A stretch of 64,000 bases of DNA from Pteria penguin (GCA_035048485.1 CM068590.1:9289329-9353328), one strand, 5' to 3'; positions 1 to 12,300 are shown, counted from the stretch's first letter. The notes: a model not told the origin generated them from the sequence alone. Made by a program: numbers and translations.

Positions 1-1040
1 ACAAGGTAAAGGTAAACTGAATATTACTCGCCTTATTGTGCTTGTTCGCATAGTGTTATGTGGGATTTTTATCCAGAGTTTCTGTTCTTTACCCTCACTT
101 CCAAAGGGAACTCTAGATTGATTGTGGTGTGCTGTGAATCATCTTTGGAGTTTTGCATGTTTAGTGTTTTCTATTTTATTTAATTTTCCACAATAGCATT
201 TTTGGTGTTTGCGATTTTATTTAATTTTCCGCTAACACATCTTCATCAGGACTTCACATTTCTAAATTTTTGTCTTACTTGTATGCAGAAAGGAGCAACC
301 AAGTCATTGTCGTTAGAACTTTCAGTGTTTAGCATCAAAAAGTATGCAACCAAAGTAGTTGGTGATACTCTGTTGCTAGCTTCATTGCAATAGTAACATG
401 TGAACCCCCTCCAACCCTTCAATCATCCTATTGTCCTTGAAACTACATCGTATCAAGCTTGGAATCGTTACATTAAAATTCATTGATGGCTGAGAATGGG
501 TCTAGTGCCGACGCTGCAATTGGACGTACTACATCGCATTCTGACGTCATTAAGTAGTCACGTGATGCCCTTAAGTTTCAGTAAATCATTCTGATTGCGC
601 GTGATTAAAGCAACAATTTTAAACAGTTTCTCTACATCATTTGCATAAAGTATTGCAATGTAATGACTTGATATATGTGCGAGGATGCTGGACATGGTAA
701 AAGAAGTAGGCTGTAAAAAAAGGTCATAGAAGTGTTGATGACAAAAGCGGCGGAGTGGAGAAAAAGGAGGGATGGAAAGAAGATAGGGAAATGGAAATGT
801 AACCTTTCTTATAGAATTATTCCCGAATAACGACATTTCAAGTTTACTAAGTGGTAGAGAAAGTAAAATTATAAAATGATTTGCTAGTTTTGCTGTTTTA
901 GTAAATAAATGTGATAACTGTAATGATTAAAATCAATGTATTACCTTTCGATATTTCACATACCGGTATTGAATAACGTTTCCTACACGAAAGTATTATC
1001 ATTCTTACTGTCACCATTTACTGACGTAGTTGCTACAGTT
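1..1040. other. No recognised gene
   Basis: AT-rich sequence with no convincing exon. It is probably intron or upstream region of the + strand adaptor gene, whose first visible exon starts at 3020. A short reading frame around 202-393 crosses an AG acceptor-like site near 290, but the peptide resembles nothing I know. Confidence 0.5.
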
Positions 1041-1570
1041 TTTCGTAGAATGTCTCAGTGTTTTGTGTAGAATGTCTCAATGTCTGTGTAGAATGTCTCA
1101 GTGTTTTGTGTAGAAGGTCTCAATGTCTGTGTAGAATGTCTCAGTGTTTTGTGTAGAATGTCTCAATATTTTGTGTAGAATGGCTCAGTGTTCTGTGTTA
1201 AATGTCTCAATGTTTTGTGTAGAATGCTTCAGTGGTCAGTGTAGAATGTCTCAATGTTTTGTGTAGGATGTCTCAAGGTTTTTTGTAGAATGTCTCAATG
1301 TTCTGTGTAGAATTTCTAAATGCTTTGTTTAGAGTGTCCCAAGTTTTCTGTTGAATGTTTCAATGTTTTGAGTAGACTGTCTCAGTGTTTTGTGTAGAAT
1401 GTCTCAGTGTTTTGTGTAGAATGTCTCATTGATTTGTGTAGAATGTTGCTGTGTTTTGTGTAGAATATCTCGGTGTTTTGTGTATAATGTCTCAGTGTTT
1501 TGTGTAGCATGTCTCAGTGTTATATATAGAATGTGTCAATGTTTTGTGTAGAATGTCTGAAGTGTTTTGG
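1041..1570. repeat. 22-bp minisatellite
   Basis: About 24 imperfect copies of a unit close to GTAGAATGTCTCAGTGTTTT plus GT. Alternate units read CAGTG and CAATG, and several carry small indels. The most regular copies are at the left end and around 1380-1440. Confidence 0.93.
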
Positions 1571-3019
1571 GGTAATTAGAAGGATTTTAATGTATACATG
1601 TAGTCGATACATATTTATGAAAATCGGTTGCTATGTTTATACATCCTTAAACGAAGGAATGATTGCTTATTTGCTTGATGTTTTAAAGCTTGCTTTATAC
1701 TAATTTGCAATGTAAATATGAATTTCAAATTCTAGGCTTTTTTGCTTCCATATTTTATGCATTTTGGAGTATTTCTTTTTCAAGTAGTCAATTAATAATC
1801 TAACTGAATTTTCATAAAGTATCTCTTTAGTTATTATTAAAATTGAGTATGATGTCACTGATGAATTGAAGAGAAAACAAATTTCACTTAAAAGAGAATA
1901 TTTCAAGAAATTTATATGAATAATTGTATATGTAGAAAATTTCCTTCTGGTTACTTTGTATTCATGTGTATATATCTCTGTTTTACTGCTGTTCACCCTC
2001 CTGGTCCTCCATAGATTTCCATATTTGAGGTGAGCACTTTTCAATAAACCATTGATATACGTTCTTTTTAGAATTCCCAACATTCCGTTTAGAGACCATG
2101 ACGAATTCATGTTCGGTTGATGTTCCCTATACGTTTAATGTTATGGCACCATTTACTGTCGTATTTCACATTGAATATGATTGTCATACGATTGTCACAT
2201 TGTCATACAGAGCTTTTTTCACGTCCTGTAACACGACTGAAAATCAGTTTTGTTTTTATAAAGTACCTTCAAATAACATTAGTAGAACTTTATTCCAAAA
2301 GAAATCTTGTTTAAAATGTGCATGAACATCCTTGCACCTTTTTCATATGTCTAAGAATATACATCAAATTTTCTGTTTCCGTTTTCATCTGAATTTCAGT
2401 TTTACTGTCCATCATTTACAGGTTGCAGGCTTGGTGTAGTGGTTAAGCGCTTGGCTTGCAATGCAGGTTCGATTCCTGGATTACGCCATCATATCTAAAT
2501 GATTGGTTACCTCCTGCTTCGACTGATCGAATATATGGGGTTGATTCATAGGAAAACATTCATTATAATGCCTGAATTACCATATTTATAATTTGATATG
2601 TAGACATTTCTAGTGAAAATCGCACTGCACTGATTTTTCTTGAAGCTCAAACGGTCCCTATTTATTTTAAATACCTCAAACCCTGTACAGTTACGTCTTA
2701 ATCCCTATATAGTGCTCTTGTAAGGTCCATATAATGACATATTGACCTCACTCCAAAGTCCATATTTGTATAATGTAGTAATTTATACCAAAGATAGTAT
2801 CTAGCGCATATTAATCAATACATTGATTTCATATTTTACATAATGTTAAGGGCCTCATGCTTGACAAATTTTCCCCCGAAATTTTGATTATGACGCTAAT
2901 GCTAGCATTTTCACGTTAAACAGAATGACGCACTTTTGAGCAGCACTACATCATTTACCATGACACAAACGTTGTTTCCAAATCGTTTCTTTATATCACA
3001 TATGACTTTTGAATTTCAG
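1571..3019. other. Probable intron, no gene recognised
   Basis: AT-rich sequence upstream of the first visible adaptor exon. It contains a tRNA-like fragment (2425-2490), listed separately. Reading frames on both strands around 1700-2325 show no family resemblance. Confidence 0.5.
2425..2490 (+). repeat. tRNA-like fragment (SINE head or tRNA pseudogene)
   Basis: An A-box-like TGGTGTAGTGG and a B-box-like GGTTCGATTCC lie about 35 bases apart, as in a tRNA. The acceptor stem does not pair well, and there is no SINE body of the type seen at 13255 or 20154 after it. Confidence 0.45.
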
Positions 3020-6000
3020 ATGACGATGCAACACGACTCATTGGCAAAAGTTCAGACAGAAAGAGATCATTTACAATCAGCTCTAGCTAGCCAGGGGCAG
3101 ATAACTCGGGATGACTTAGTTCATCAAGCACGAAAGGACAGGGATATAGCAATAGAAAAGTAATTTACTTAGTTTCTACGGTGTCTCTAGTAGCATGTTT
3201 CTGCCACTAACTTGTCAGATGATATGTCGACGTAATTTTCTTATAAAAGTGACATAACGTATAAATGTCGACATGATTTTCTGTCAAGACAACATAAATA
3301 TCTTACTCTTGACATAACATATGGTAAGTTGACATATTAATCTGACAAATTGACATAACATATAACGAGCTGACAATATAATTATGTGACAAGTAAACAG
3401 TTGCCATAGCATCTGACAAGTTATTATCATTGTCACACCTTACAAGTCGACATAATTATCTTACAAGTCGACACAATTATCTAAAAAGTCGACATAATTA
3501 TCTTACAAGTCGACATAACACCTTTTAACTCGATATAATTATCTTACAAGTCGACATAACATCTTACAAGTCGACATAACATCTTACAAGTCGATATAAT
3601 TGTCTTACAAGTCGAGATAACATTTGATAAGTTCACAAATTATCCGACAAGCTACCACGAAACATGCAGGTAGTTTGTGGAACGTGTGAATCCTATGCGA
3701 GGGAGTCAATTTCACTTTCACTAATTTATTTACCCATTTGAAATAAAGGTGAAACTATCATGTTTTCTACGTTAACTTTTTTTTCACTGTGCACGATTCA
3801 TAGATGTTTCTGTAAATTTATTTATCCATTCACTACTTAATATATAAAAGCCAAGAGCCATTGCTAATTTTGAGAGAACATTGAAATAAAAAACAATATT
3901 TGGATGAGAAATATTCAGAACTTGCTTTCTATTTACTGAATGAAAATTATCAGTAGATTTTGTCCAGTGTGGTATACACGGTTTAACAGTATGATGTCTT
4001 TGATATACTAACAGCTACTTCTGGACATTCGACGCTTGCAGTTAGATACCGATAACAAACATAGTTAATAAAGAATAAGACATACATGTACATGAATTCC
4101 CATGAATTTGGTAAACACAGGCAGGCAGGGGCTGTATGTTTTAATGCTCACCGAAACTTTCGGGGGAGCATATAGTCGCTATGGTGTCTGTCTGTCCATC
4201 CGAGATCATATCTCCTATACCTTTCATCAGAAATTGATCATACTTCACCAAAATATTATTTTGGTTAAGGACTTTGGGACAAAGGTCACTCAAGGTCATT
4301 TCTGAATGGTCAGGATCACTTACTAACTATAACTTACAATACCATGAAGAACTTATATCTCCTACACCTTTTATCAGAATTTGATCATACTTCACCAAAA
4401 TATTATTTAGGTTAAGGGACAAAGGTCACTTAAGGTTATTTCTGAAAGGTTACGTTCACGATAAAAAGTTTTATTTTATAACTAATCAAGGTCAAGCTTA
4501 CTCATTTAAGATACTCATTTAAGATACTGTGATCACTTGTTCTACAGTTGACTCAATTGGATATCCATATGATACATTGAGATTTGAAATCGTTATTAAT
4601 TAATACAATGATTTTCTGTATATCGAGTCCTTCATTTCCTTCATTTTTGTTGTGCTTCTTGGAGCATCCATCAGTTTTACTGATTTTGTGTATATGAATT
4701 GAGTCATCAGTTTCCTGCATGGTGAGGTTAAGCTGCTTAGGAGACCTTTATGGCGAGTTTTATCAGTTTAAGGGACATTAACAGTGAACTTTAGCAGTTT
4801 ACGAGACCTGCATGGCGAGGTTTAAGTCATATGAAGGACATGAACGCATCCGGAACACATGGGTTGGTTTCTTTTACGTAGTATAAAGAACCGACTCGTG
4901 TGTTCCCGATGGACATGAACGGTGAGGTTGAGAAGTTTTAGGGACATGTACAACGAGATTTAACGGTTAAATGGACATGAACGGTGAGGTATTGCCGTTT
5001 TAGGGACATGTACAGTGAGGTATTGCCGTTTTAGGGACATGTACAGTGAGGTATTGCGGTTTTAGGGACATTTATGGTGATGTTTAGCAGTTTAAAGGAC
5101 ATGTAGGTCGAGGTTTAATGGTTTAAGAGACAAGTGCGGTGAGGTTTAACGATTAAGGGACAAGTTTTGTGAGGTTTAACGATTTAATGGACATGCGCGG
5201 TGAGGTTTAACGGATTAAGGGACAAGTTTTGTGAGGTTTAACGGTTTAATGGACATGCACGATGAGATTTAACGGTTTAAGAAGTGCGGCGAGGTTTAAC
5301 GGACAAGTGCGGTGAGGTTTAACTTATTAAAGTGCGGTGAGGTTTAACGGACAAGTGCGGCGAGGTTTAACTTATTAAAGCACAAGTGCGGCGAGGTTTA
5401 ACGGACAAGTGCGGTGAGGTTTAAAGGACAAGTGCGGCGAGGTTTAACTTATTAAAGCACAAGTGCGGCGAGGTTTAACGGACAAGTGCGGTGAGGTTTA
5501 ACTTATTAAAGCACAAGTGCGGCGAGGTTTAACGGACAAGTGCGGCGAGGTTTAACGGACAAGTGCGGCGAGGTTTAACGGAAAAGTGCGGCGAGGTTTA
5601 ACTTATTAAAGCACAAGTGCGGTGAGGTTTAACGGTTTAAGGGACAATGCATGAATATGCATGTCTTGGAATTCGAAATACGAGGGTTTGCGGCTATGGA
5701 ACTTCAACATGCATGGATTAAATATACGGAATTCAGACATACTGGGTTACGTACTGAAGTAAGTTTGACCTATGGTGATATGTTGATGAACAGTACAGGA
5801 CCTTTCAAATACCCGAATAAGCAGCTATAGGAGCTTTTACATACGACGTGATTTTATGGTTAAGGAACTTTGGCATTTATTAGTACGACATAGACAACGT
5901 CACTTGTATCATTACGACTTATAGAACATGACGTACATATTTTAGCAGTTACAAAATTTGACATGCAGGAACATTGCAGTGGTGTCGTACTGAGGACCGT

Positions 6001-7103
6001 GGTTTAATTCCGGCTTCCGCTTTTTAGGTGATGTTTCGTCTTCCGTCCCCTTATCTGTCCTCGGACGAGGCAGTATAACCACGGTCACATGTTATGGTAT
6101 ACGATTGCATCTAAATATTCCTTATTGCTCTGTGTTGGTCCGGCCGTTGTATAGAAAGAAATCATAGGGCATGTACCAGACAGGTGGCGCCACCATAAGG
6201 GAAATAGTCTTGACGTGTGCAAAACAATAACAACAGGAAATCGTTATACTTTGAAACATATGTGTTAGTAGAATGTGTAAAGACTAGGCTTACAATAAAC
6301 TTTATTGATTGTTTCAGACAAAATAAAATGGAGATAGAATTAGCAAAAGCCAAGCTTGAACTTCTTAGTTTAAATTCTCAGTTAATGGAAGCGATACAAC
6401 AAAAGGTGGCGTTGTCACAGGAATTGGACCAGTGGCAGGTAAGTTTAGCAAAGACGAAATTTTCCAGCTTAGAATACTGCAATTGCGATATTTGTTTGTC
6501 AATCACTCAGTCCAAGATCACGTTTTCGTACCCAGTTCATAGAATTGGATTGGTAACACTTACACCATGACATGATCCAATGAAAATCAGAATCGCTGAA
6601 GGTCAGTGTCACTAGGATCATATTTCATGTATATTTTGCTTATGTCTAAAACATTTGGAAACGTTCATTCGGAACCATTGTGAGAGATCTGAAAAACTGT
6701 ACTTGTACTATGAACAATTTTCCATTTCAGCTATTCCTTAAATCATTATTGTTTTGTGTGCATCTCCTTGGTAATTTGTGTCATACAGCTTTGTCAGATG
6801 TCTTCTGTTTTCTCTTAAACAGCAACTGTGCAACTGTGTTAAATTTTTTGTTTTTATTTAAATCTCGCATAGACATTTAAAGATGATATATATAAGAAGA
6901 CAAAATACACAATAGCGAAGCAGCTGATACGATTTATTTATTTACAGGCTGACATGGAGCAGTTACTAGAGCTTCAGATGAAAAAGAGAATCAAGCAAGA
7001 ATCTGATACAGAAGAGATCTATGATCAACTTAAAAAACATATACAAGGAATTAGAAAATCCAAATCCATGTCGTTCCTCTCAAACAAAGGGAGGCAAAAA
7101 TAA
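3020..7103 (+). CDS. BICDL1: BICD-family-like cargo adaptor, C-terminal three exons (5' part off window)
   Basis: Three coding exons join in frame: 3020-3159 (after TTTCAG, donor GTAATT), 6318-6438 (after GTTTCAG, donor GTAAGT) and 6948-7103 (after TTTACAG, stop TAA at 7101-7103). Phases agree (0 in, +2, 0), giving 138 residues. The product is charged and coiled-coil-like throughout. It includes 'RDDLVHQARKDRDIAIEK', 'ELAKAKLELLSLNSQLMEAI' and 'QQKVALSQELDQWQ', then a basic Ser/Lys-rich tail. The 'LNSQL..AIQQK..LSQ.L..WQ' block matches my memory of the C-terminal region of BICD-related proteins (BICDL1/BICDR1, formerly CCDC64). In that family, known members link Rab6-type vesicles to dynein-dynactin in the cytoplasm. 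The N-terminal coiled coils must lie left of the window; no earlier exon was convincing in 1-3019. A possible poly(A) signal AATAAA lies at 7511-7516. BICDL2 or another coiled-coil BICD relative is the main alternative. Confidence 0.72.
3210..3655. repeat. 20-21-bp minisatellite with GTCGAC core
   Basis: Degenerate at the edges and regular at 3470-3620. The unit is CTTACAAGTCGACATAATTA with variants ending in ACAT. It lies in the intron just after exon 3020-3159 and carries a self-complementary GTCGAC in many units. Confidence 0.9.
4140..4560. repeat. Dispersed repeat with hairpin end
   Basis: It opens with GCTCACCGAAACTTTCGGGG, a short inverted repeat, followed by a pyrimidine-rich GTCTGTCTGTCCATCC. 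Two diverged internal copies of a ~120-base segment (CTCCTATACCTTTCATCAGA and CTCCTACACCTTTTATCAGA) follow. This layout is typical of high-copy non-autonomous elements in bivalves; that assignment is from memory. Confidence 0.55.
4720..5645. repeat. ~25-bp minisatellite with higher-order structure
   Basis: The basic unit resembles GGACAAGTGCGGTGAGGTTTAACG. It is diverged at 4720-5280 (GGACATGAACGGTGAGG forms) and much more uniform at 5281-5645. There, units with CTTATTAAAGCACAAGTGCG alternate with shorter ACGGACAAGTGCG units, so a higher-order repeat has amplified. It lies in the intron between exons 3020-3159 and 6318-6438. Confidence 0.92.
4847..4910. mobile_element. 64-bp palindromic insertion (MITE-like)
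   Basis: The arms CATCCGGAACACATGGGTTG and the reverse complement of the right end (CATCGGGAACACACGAGTCG) pair over ~31 bases. GGACATGAACG flanks it on both sides (4836-4846 and 4911-4921). The flank repeat is also part of the host minisatellite unit, so it is weak evidence for a target-site duplication. Confidence 0.6.
5976..6237 (+). mobile_element. Divergent SINE-related copy
   Basis: The final ~55 bases (GGCGCCACCATAAGGGAAAT and then GACGTGTGCAAAACAATAAC) match the tail domain of the better SINE copies at 13255 and 20154. The body upstream differs, so this is either a related family sharing the 3' tail or a badly decayed copy. It ends ~80 bases before exon 6318-6438. Confidence 0.5.
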
Positions 7104-7164
7104 GACTAGAATTTAATCATGTGTATCGCAAAAATAAGACTAGAATTTTATCATGTGTATCGCA
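7093..7164 (+). repeat. 35-bp tandem duplication across the adaptor stop codon
   Basis: GCAAAAATAAGACTAGAATT begins at 7093 and again at 7128. The first copy includes the TAA stop of the + strand adaptor gene; the second lies in the 3' untranslated region. The copies differ at one base. Confidence 0.9.
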
Positions 7165-8531
7165 TATTTTAGGATCTAGGATAGTTACAAATCTCTCCTT
7201 TAATCTCCTTCTTCCAGTTAAGGAATATAGGCAGTTTGCACATCAGTTCTAATCCAAACATTATGTGATTTAACAAAGGACAAATCTTGAAATTCAGTTC
7301 TATAAAAGAGTTACAAAGAACCAAAAAAGGAGCAGATATGTTCCTAAATCTGTCCTCTCTACTCTTTGTTTTAATGATATTGATATCAATATTATTTATT
7401 TTTGCTAAATGTGCTCGTTCGTATTTTTCTGCAAATAAGCGGGATCCCATAACTATCATTAAAATTTTATCTTTCGTTGGTATAAAAGAAAATGAAATTG
7501 AAATGAAAGGAATAAAAAGGCACATTCATCATGTTGAACGTGATTAAGGTATCTGAGGCGTTTGGGGTATTTGATGTGTAATGTTTGCGCATCAGAAATG
7601 ATGCAAACTAGCAAAACATACCATGTAGCCGACTGTTATGACGTCATTGATAATGTTTAATTAGGTCATATTTAACCTTAAATTGAAATTATTGAGTTTT
7701 CTGTCTATTTGATACCGGAACAATTATTTTTTAGATTAATCATTTTGAGACGTTTTTGCATGACATGTGAATTTGTCTACTTCATTTCCACAATAGACGA
7801 CATAATACATGGACATACTGTAAGTTATGTCTCTAGTTTACAGATATTCACAACATTGGGGTAAATAAGCATTCATTATTGATGTATTTTAGAAAGGCAG
7901 GAATGTTTGGACCACATGAAATCTGAGTGGGTCCCTTTTGGGACTGTACACTGTTGATGAGGGTGTCCTGAACCACCCACCCATTTTTAATCACATTTTA
8001 TATAATACCGTTAGTAGAATAGGCAGTGTCATCCATTTTGTTAAACGTTTTAAGGATTTCTGGAACAATCGAGTTTTCGTTTTGTTAAATGTTTGAGTCA
8101 TGTTTATTTTCCACTATTGATGCAGCACAAGCTATTGCACTATTGTGTTAATTTTTGCAGACCTTTAGGTCAAACCTTCAAAGGTCAAGGTGACTTGCTT
8201 AACACATGTGGTATGTGTACATGTAGTTGTAAAATTGTCCAGGGCTTCAAATGAACGACAGAAGGAAGTCGATGAATGATACATTCCTTTGTTAAAAGTT
8301 GATACAGGATTTTCAAAATGAACTTAAGATCTCATAGTACTTTGTTAAAAGTTTCTTGCCACATTGATATAATTGTGTATGACCGTAAGTGAAGATATCT
8401 GTACTAAATATACCATTGACCAATTTGTTTATATTTTCATTATTTGTAGACATATTTTTATCATTTCATTTCTTTGGTTATACAATATTCACATTACTTA
8501 TTCAATCGGGTTTTTAGTAGATGATATTCCT
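7165..8531. other. 3' flank of the adaptor gene, nothing further recognised
   Basis: Likely 3' untranslated region at first, with AATAAA at 7511-7516, then AT-rich intergenic DNA. No exon or repeat structure stands out. Confidence 0.5.
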
Positions 8532-8540
8532 ACATTTATG

Positions 8541-8658
8541 TATCATCGCAAGCCACGGTACTTGAGTCCGTTCCCCTCCCTCCATATGGAAAGGGGGGGG
8601 GGATGTTGCGGATATATAGGAGGCGTCACGGACTCAAATACCGTGGCTTGCGGCGATG
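8541..8658. mobile_element. 118-bp palindromic MITE with 9-bp target-site duplication
   Basis: Terminal inverted repeats share AAGCCACGGTACTTGAGTCC / AAGCCACGGTATTTGAGTCC over about 30 bases. The loop contains a G9 run. ACATTTATG flanks both ends (8532-8540 and 8659-8667). A 9-base duplication is usual for Mutator-like elements; assignment to that superfamily is inference. Confidence 0.82.
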
Positions 8659-8669
8659 ACATTTATGAG

Positions 8670-11077
8670 AATTAATTAGAAATATCTCTAATTGATTTGT
8701 TGATATCGGTAATTGATTCAGATTTCTATTTTTAACAGATTGTTTTTGTTTGGATAAGAGAAAAATTGATATAATCTCTATCTGTAATATTACCAATATA
8801 ATTTCCAATTTGTATAATCGTTAATCGGATTAATGGTAGAAATACTGAAAAATTCTAGTTTAAGATCAAATGCTTTTATAAAGATATTTGTACCAAGAAT
8901 GTGTTCAAACAGGGTATTTTTATTTCGTTTATGTACTGTAATATATTAAAGTTATTACTGAATTCATTATTAGCATAATGTTTGAGTTGTCCAGAAGCAA
9001 TGCAAACGCTCCTCTCTTTTCTACAGTCGTCTCCAGAAGTTTGTGAATGGTATGGCTATACATTTCTACAGTCGTCTCCAGAAGTTTGTGAATGGAATGG
9101 CTATACATTTAGCCTGGAGAATAACAAGTATTTTATCCAGGATATCTCTAGTCATTTTACCAAAGGTTGTATTGAAGTATTTCGAGACAATAATATCTCA
9201 GTGAAGTCATTGTGTCTCACCATTTGTCAGTGTTTACATAGGGACTTATGTATCTCAGTAACGCTTACATATCTTCTAGTTTGCAGAATATTGTAAACTG
9301 TGGGTATATATCTTAACTTTATGCTTACATATATTTTTTTCAGAGTATTATGTATTTATGATTTTTTGTTACTACAATAAAATTGCTTTATTTCTTAAAT
9401 CTCTTTTTTGTGGTAAATTATTTTTATATACATTATCCAAGGTAAATTATAAACAGGGGGGATGTTTGCCACTCCCTCTTCTTAAATGGAGACGGATTGA
9501 TTCGTATGGGCGTATTCCATATTGAACGCGTTTTATCTGTATTGAGACTGCAGAAAAAGAGGTCTGTTCAGATGCTTTTAAGCTGTAGGTGGTTACAAGC
9601 TAAAGATATTAAATTCGTTGAGCTTATTCCTAACTCAGGCTCTGGCTTCACATCCAAATCATCTCAATATATTCAACATATCAGGGGTTTGAGATTCGAA
9701 TCTGTGTTAATTATATTTTACTGCGACTAGATTAGCGATACAATTTCTTTTCTAACTCGCTGTACGAAATACAAGGGAGTGTTCGAACACGAAATTTTGA
9801 GGTATCTGATTGGTAGAATGGTCAGCCTATGAAAATGTAGTTACATTTCCGCGGTGTATAATGTTGGTTATGCGAATCATTCCAGACAGGAACGCCGACT
9901 TCGTTATATGATTTTACATTGTGGATAGATTTTTAAGATAGGGGCAACTAGACGCGGTTCAAATTCAATAACGACGTAGTGAATAAATTGGATTCAGCAG
10001 AAGAAAACTGAGAAGGGGCGTGTGAAGCGACGTCCTTCGTCTCTGAAGGTATTCAACTTTTTAATAATTATACGATATAGCATTGGGCAGAAATTAGTTA
10101 AACTTACTGATGTAAGGAAATGGTTTGCGGGTTGTGCAAAAAATAGGGAAAGTCCTACAGCCGTTTTTATGACACTGGGCTCTTTAAAATCGAGGTCAGG
10201 ATATCTCAACGTTGACTTGTGCTTGGGTCGGTGGATCCAGAAAACTTAAGAACTGCTTTAAATGCGGAGAGTTGGATCATCGGTATATAGATAAGTAGTT
10301 TATTGTATGATTCATGGTTATGTACGGTATCTAAATACTTTTCGAAAAAAGGTAATCAGAAAATATGCAAATCAGAAGGTGATCTGCATATATCTCGTAC
10401 TGAATTCGACAGTGAGAATTGTTCACTCACAGTAAATAATAGTGTCTATGGTGTAACTGATGTGATGACTACTACTGCCAAGGAAATAGGACAGGTAATT
10501 CAAGTTTCTTTTGTAATGAATACCGAGTGTTCGAATGGCACAGTGTAAGCGATTTGATAGAATACGGTCAAGCATGGAGATTTCTAATCTATTACAACAG
10601 TGACAAGTCGGTAAGTCACGTGAGCATATTAGAGGTCTGACCGTTAAGCGTACCGCATCGACAAAAGCGTATCCAACACGTATAAAGCAACTAAAAGTTG
10701 ACCCAAAACGGACTATCTATTTCGTCGATAAGTATAAAAAATTAAAATATTAAAGATATAAATCGTGTTTTATTGGTGTTTATCATCATTCAATTTATAG
10801 GAAATCTATAAAAAGCTATGATGAAACCTTTAAACAGCGACTGGTACTAAATCATGCATGAAATTTGACCACAGAAGGATTGCTACCTGTCCCAGATAAT
10901 CCCATGTGCTATATAATTACTCTGGAGTGTTCGAATAGTAGTAGCAGTGGCAGATTTAGGAGGGAGTCTTTGGCACATGCTTTTAAAATGTACGAAAGAG
11001 ATCAAGTTTCAATAGGGTAAAGAAATAAGAAATACGATAAGATTTTCCTTTCACTTGCATCACCTCTGTAAGGGTGA

Positions 11078-11080
<3 letters not shown>
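8670..11080. other. Intergenic, no recognised gene
   Basis: Includes a 45-bp tandem duplication at 9020-9109 (two copies beginning TCTACAGTCGTCTCCAGAAG) and a mixed-composition block at 9480-10560. Short reading frames in that block, such as 10022-10249 and 10303-10548 (+), match no family I recognise and may be transposon debris. AATAAA occurs at 9376. Confidence 0.4.

Positions 11081-11123
<43 letters not shown>
11080..11123. repeat. (TC)n microsatellite
   Basis: About 44 bases of uninterrupted TC dinucleotides. Confidence 0.98.
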
Positions 11124-11126
<3 letters not shown>

Positions 11127-11689
11127 ATGTAAAAGTCTTATATCAACTGTCAACAGATATCAGTTCAATGACATGAGATACAAAATATATAACGAAATTG
11201 ATATAAACAATAACAACTTCCTAGCCGTGGCATATTGTCCATGCATCGATTTGCATTTATCAGTCAAACTGTCACCGAACAATGCAACATTGAGCAACAT
11301 TCTGATTGGTTATAGCGAGGAGATGTTTTACTAGACAATATACCATGGCTATGAAGTTGTTATTCCTATTCTATTATAACAACATATAAATCGAGTTGAC
11401 ATTAGACAAAAATGACTGGTGCCAGCAACAGGGAGGACCAAAAAAAAATAAAAAAAAAATAAAAAAAAAATGAGAAAGGCAGGGAGAAGAGGGAGAAGCA
11501 AAAACAGTCAAACATAAAATAACTTGTAAGAGAAAATGAAGAACAATCTTTTAATATATCTATTAAAAATAAGGTTCAAATTGTGCAGGATGACTCTGCT
11601 TCCTCATCTCCTTCGACATCGTCCCCTTTTGACAAGACCTTTGTCTCGATACCATAATTTTTTATAATTTATAATTTTAATTTATAATT

Positions 11690-12300
11690 TTTTACCTCTT
11701 GACCTTTACCGTGACCTTTGACTTATACTTCAAAAACTTCAATATTTGTTATAACATTTGAATCCTAAGAAATAATGCTTTCATATTTCCCATGTGTATT
11801 CCTTGTGACAAAACCTTTCTGTTGGTACAGTATGACCATGGCATTTGCCCCACATTTCAAAAACTTTACATTTAATTTACAAGAGGTAAGGCTTCGATAT
11901 TTCACATGCATGTTTCTCAGACCTTTCCGTTAGAGAATAATTTTTACCTTGTGACCTTGACCGTGACCTTTGACCTACATTTCAAAAGCTTTAACATTCG
12001 CTATAACTTTTTACTCGTAAGAGGTTTTGCTTTCATATTTCATGCGCGTATTCCTTGTGACAAGACCACTCCGTCGGAAAAATAATGTTTGACCTTGTGA
12101 CCATGACCTACATTTATAAAACTTTGTTATCGGTTTTAACTTATGAATCGGAAGAGGTAGAGCTTCCATATTTCACATGTGCATTCCAATGGGGTAAGGT
12201 GTAATTATAATATAGGGCATTGCAAAATTTGCCTTACTTGAACTTTGTTGTCACCGGTGGCATTCGTGTTTCACAAACACATCTTGTTTTCCTCGTATTT
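11690..12300. repeat. Dispersed repeat with GTGACCTTGACC motifs
   Basis: Four to five diverged internal copies of a ~130-base segment carrying TTGTGACCTTGACCGTGACC, then CATTTCAAAAACTT and CATATTTCACATGTG. It ends with TTTCACAAACACATCTTGTT near 12270-12290. Similar minus-oriented blocks occur at ~45000-45290 and 54200-54450 inside CLUH introns. Confidence 0.6.

Noticed and set aside
202..393. Possible upstream exon of the adaptor gene
   Set aside because: There is an acceptor-like AG, but no donor in the right phase, and the peptide does not resemble BICD-family sequence.
9497..10548. Transposon or gene remnant on the plus strand
   Set aside because: Several medium frames and a less AT-rich composition, but no motif, splice structure or terminal repeats could be identified.
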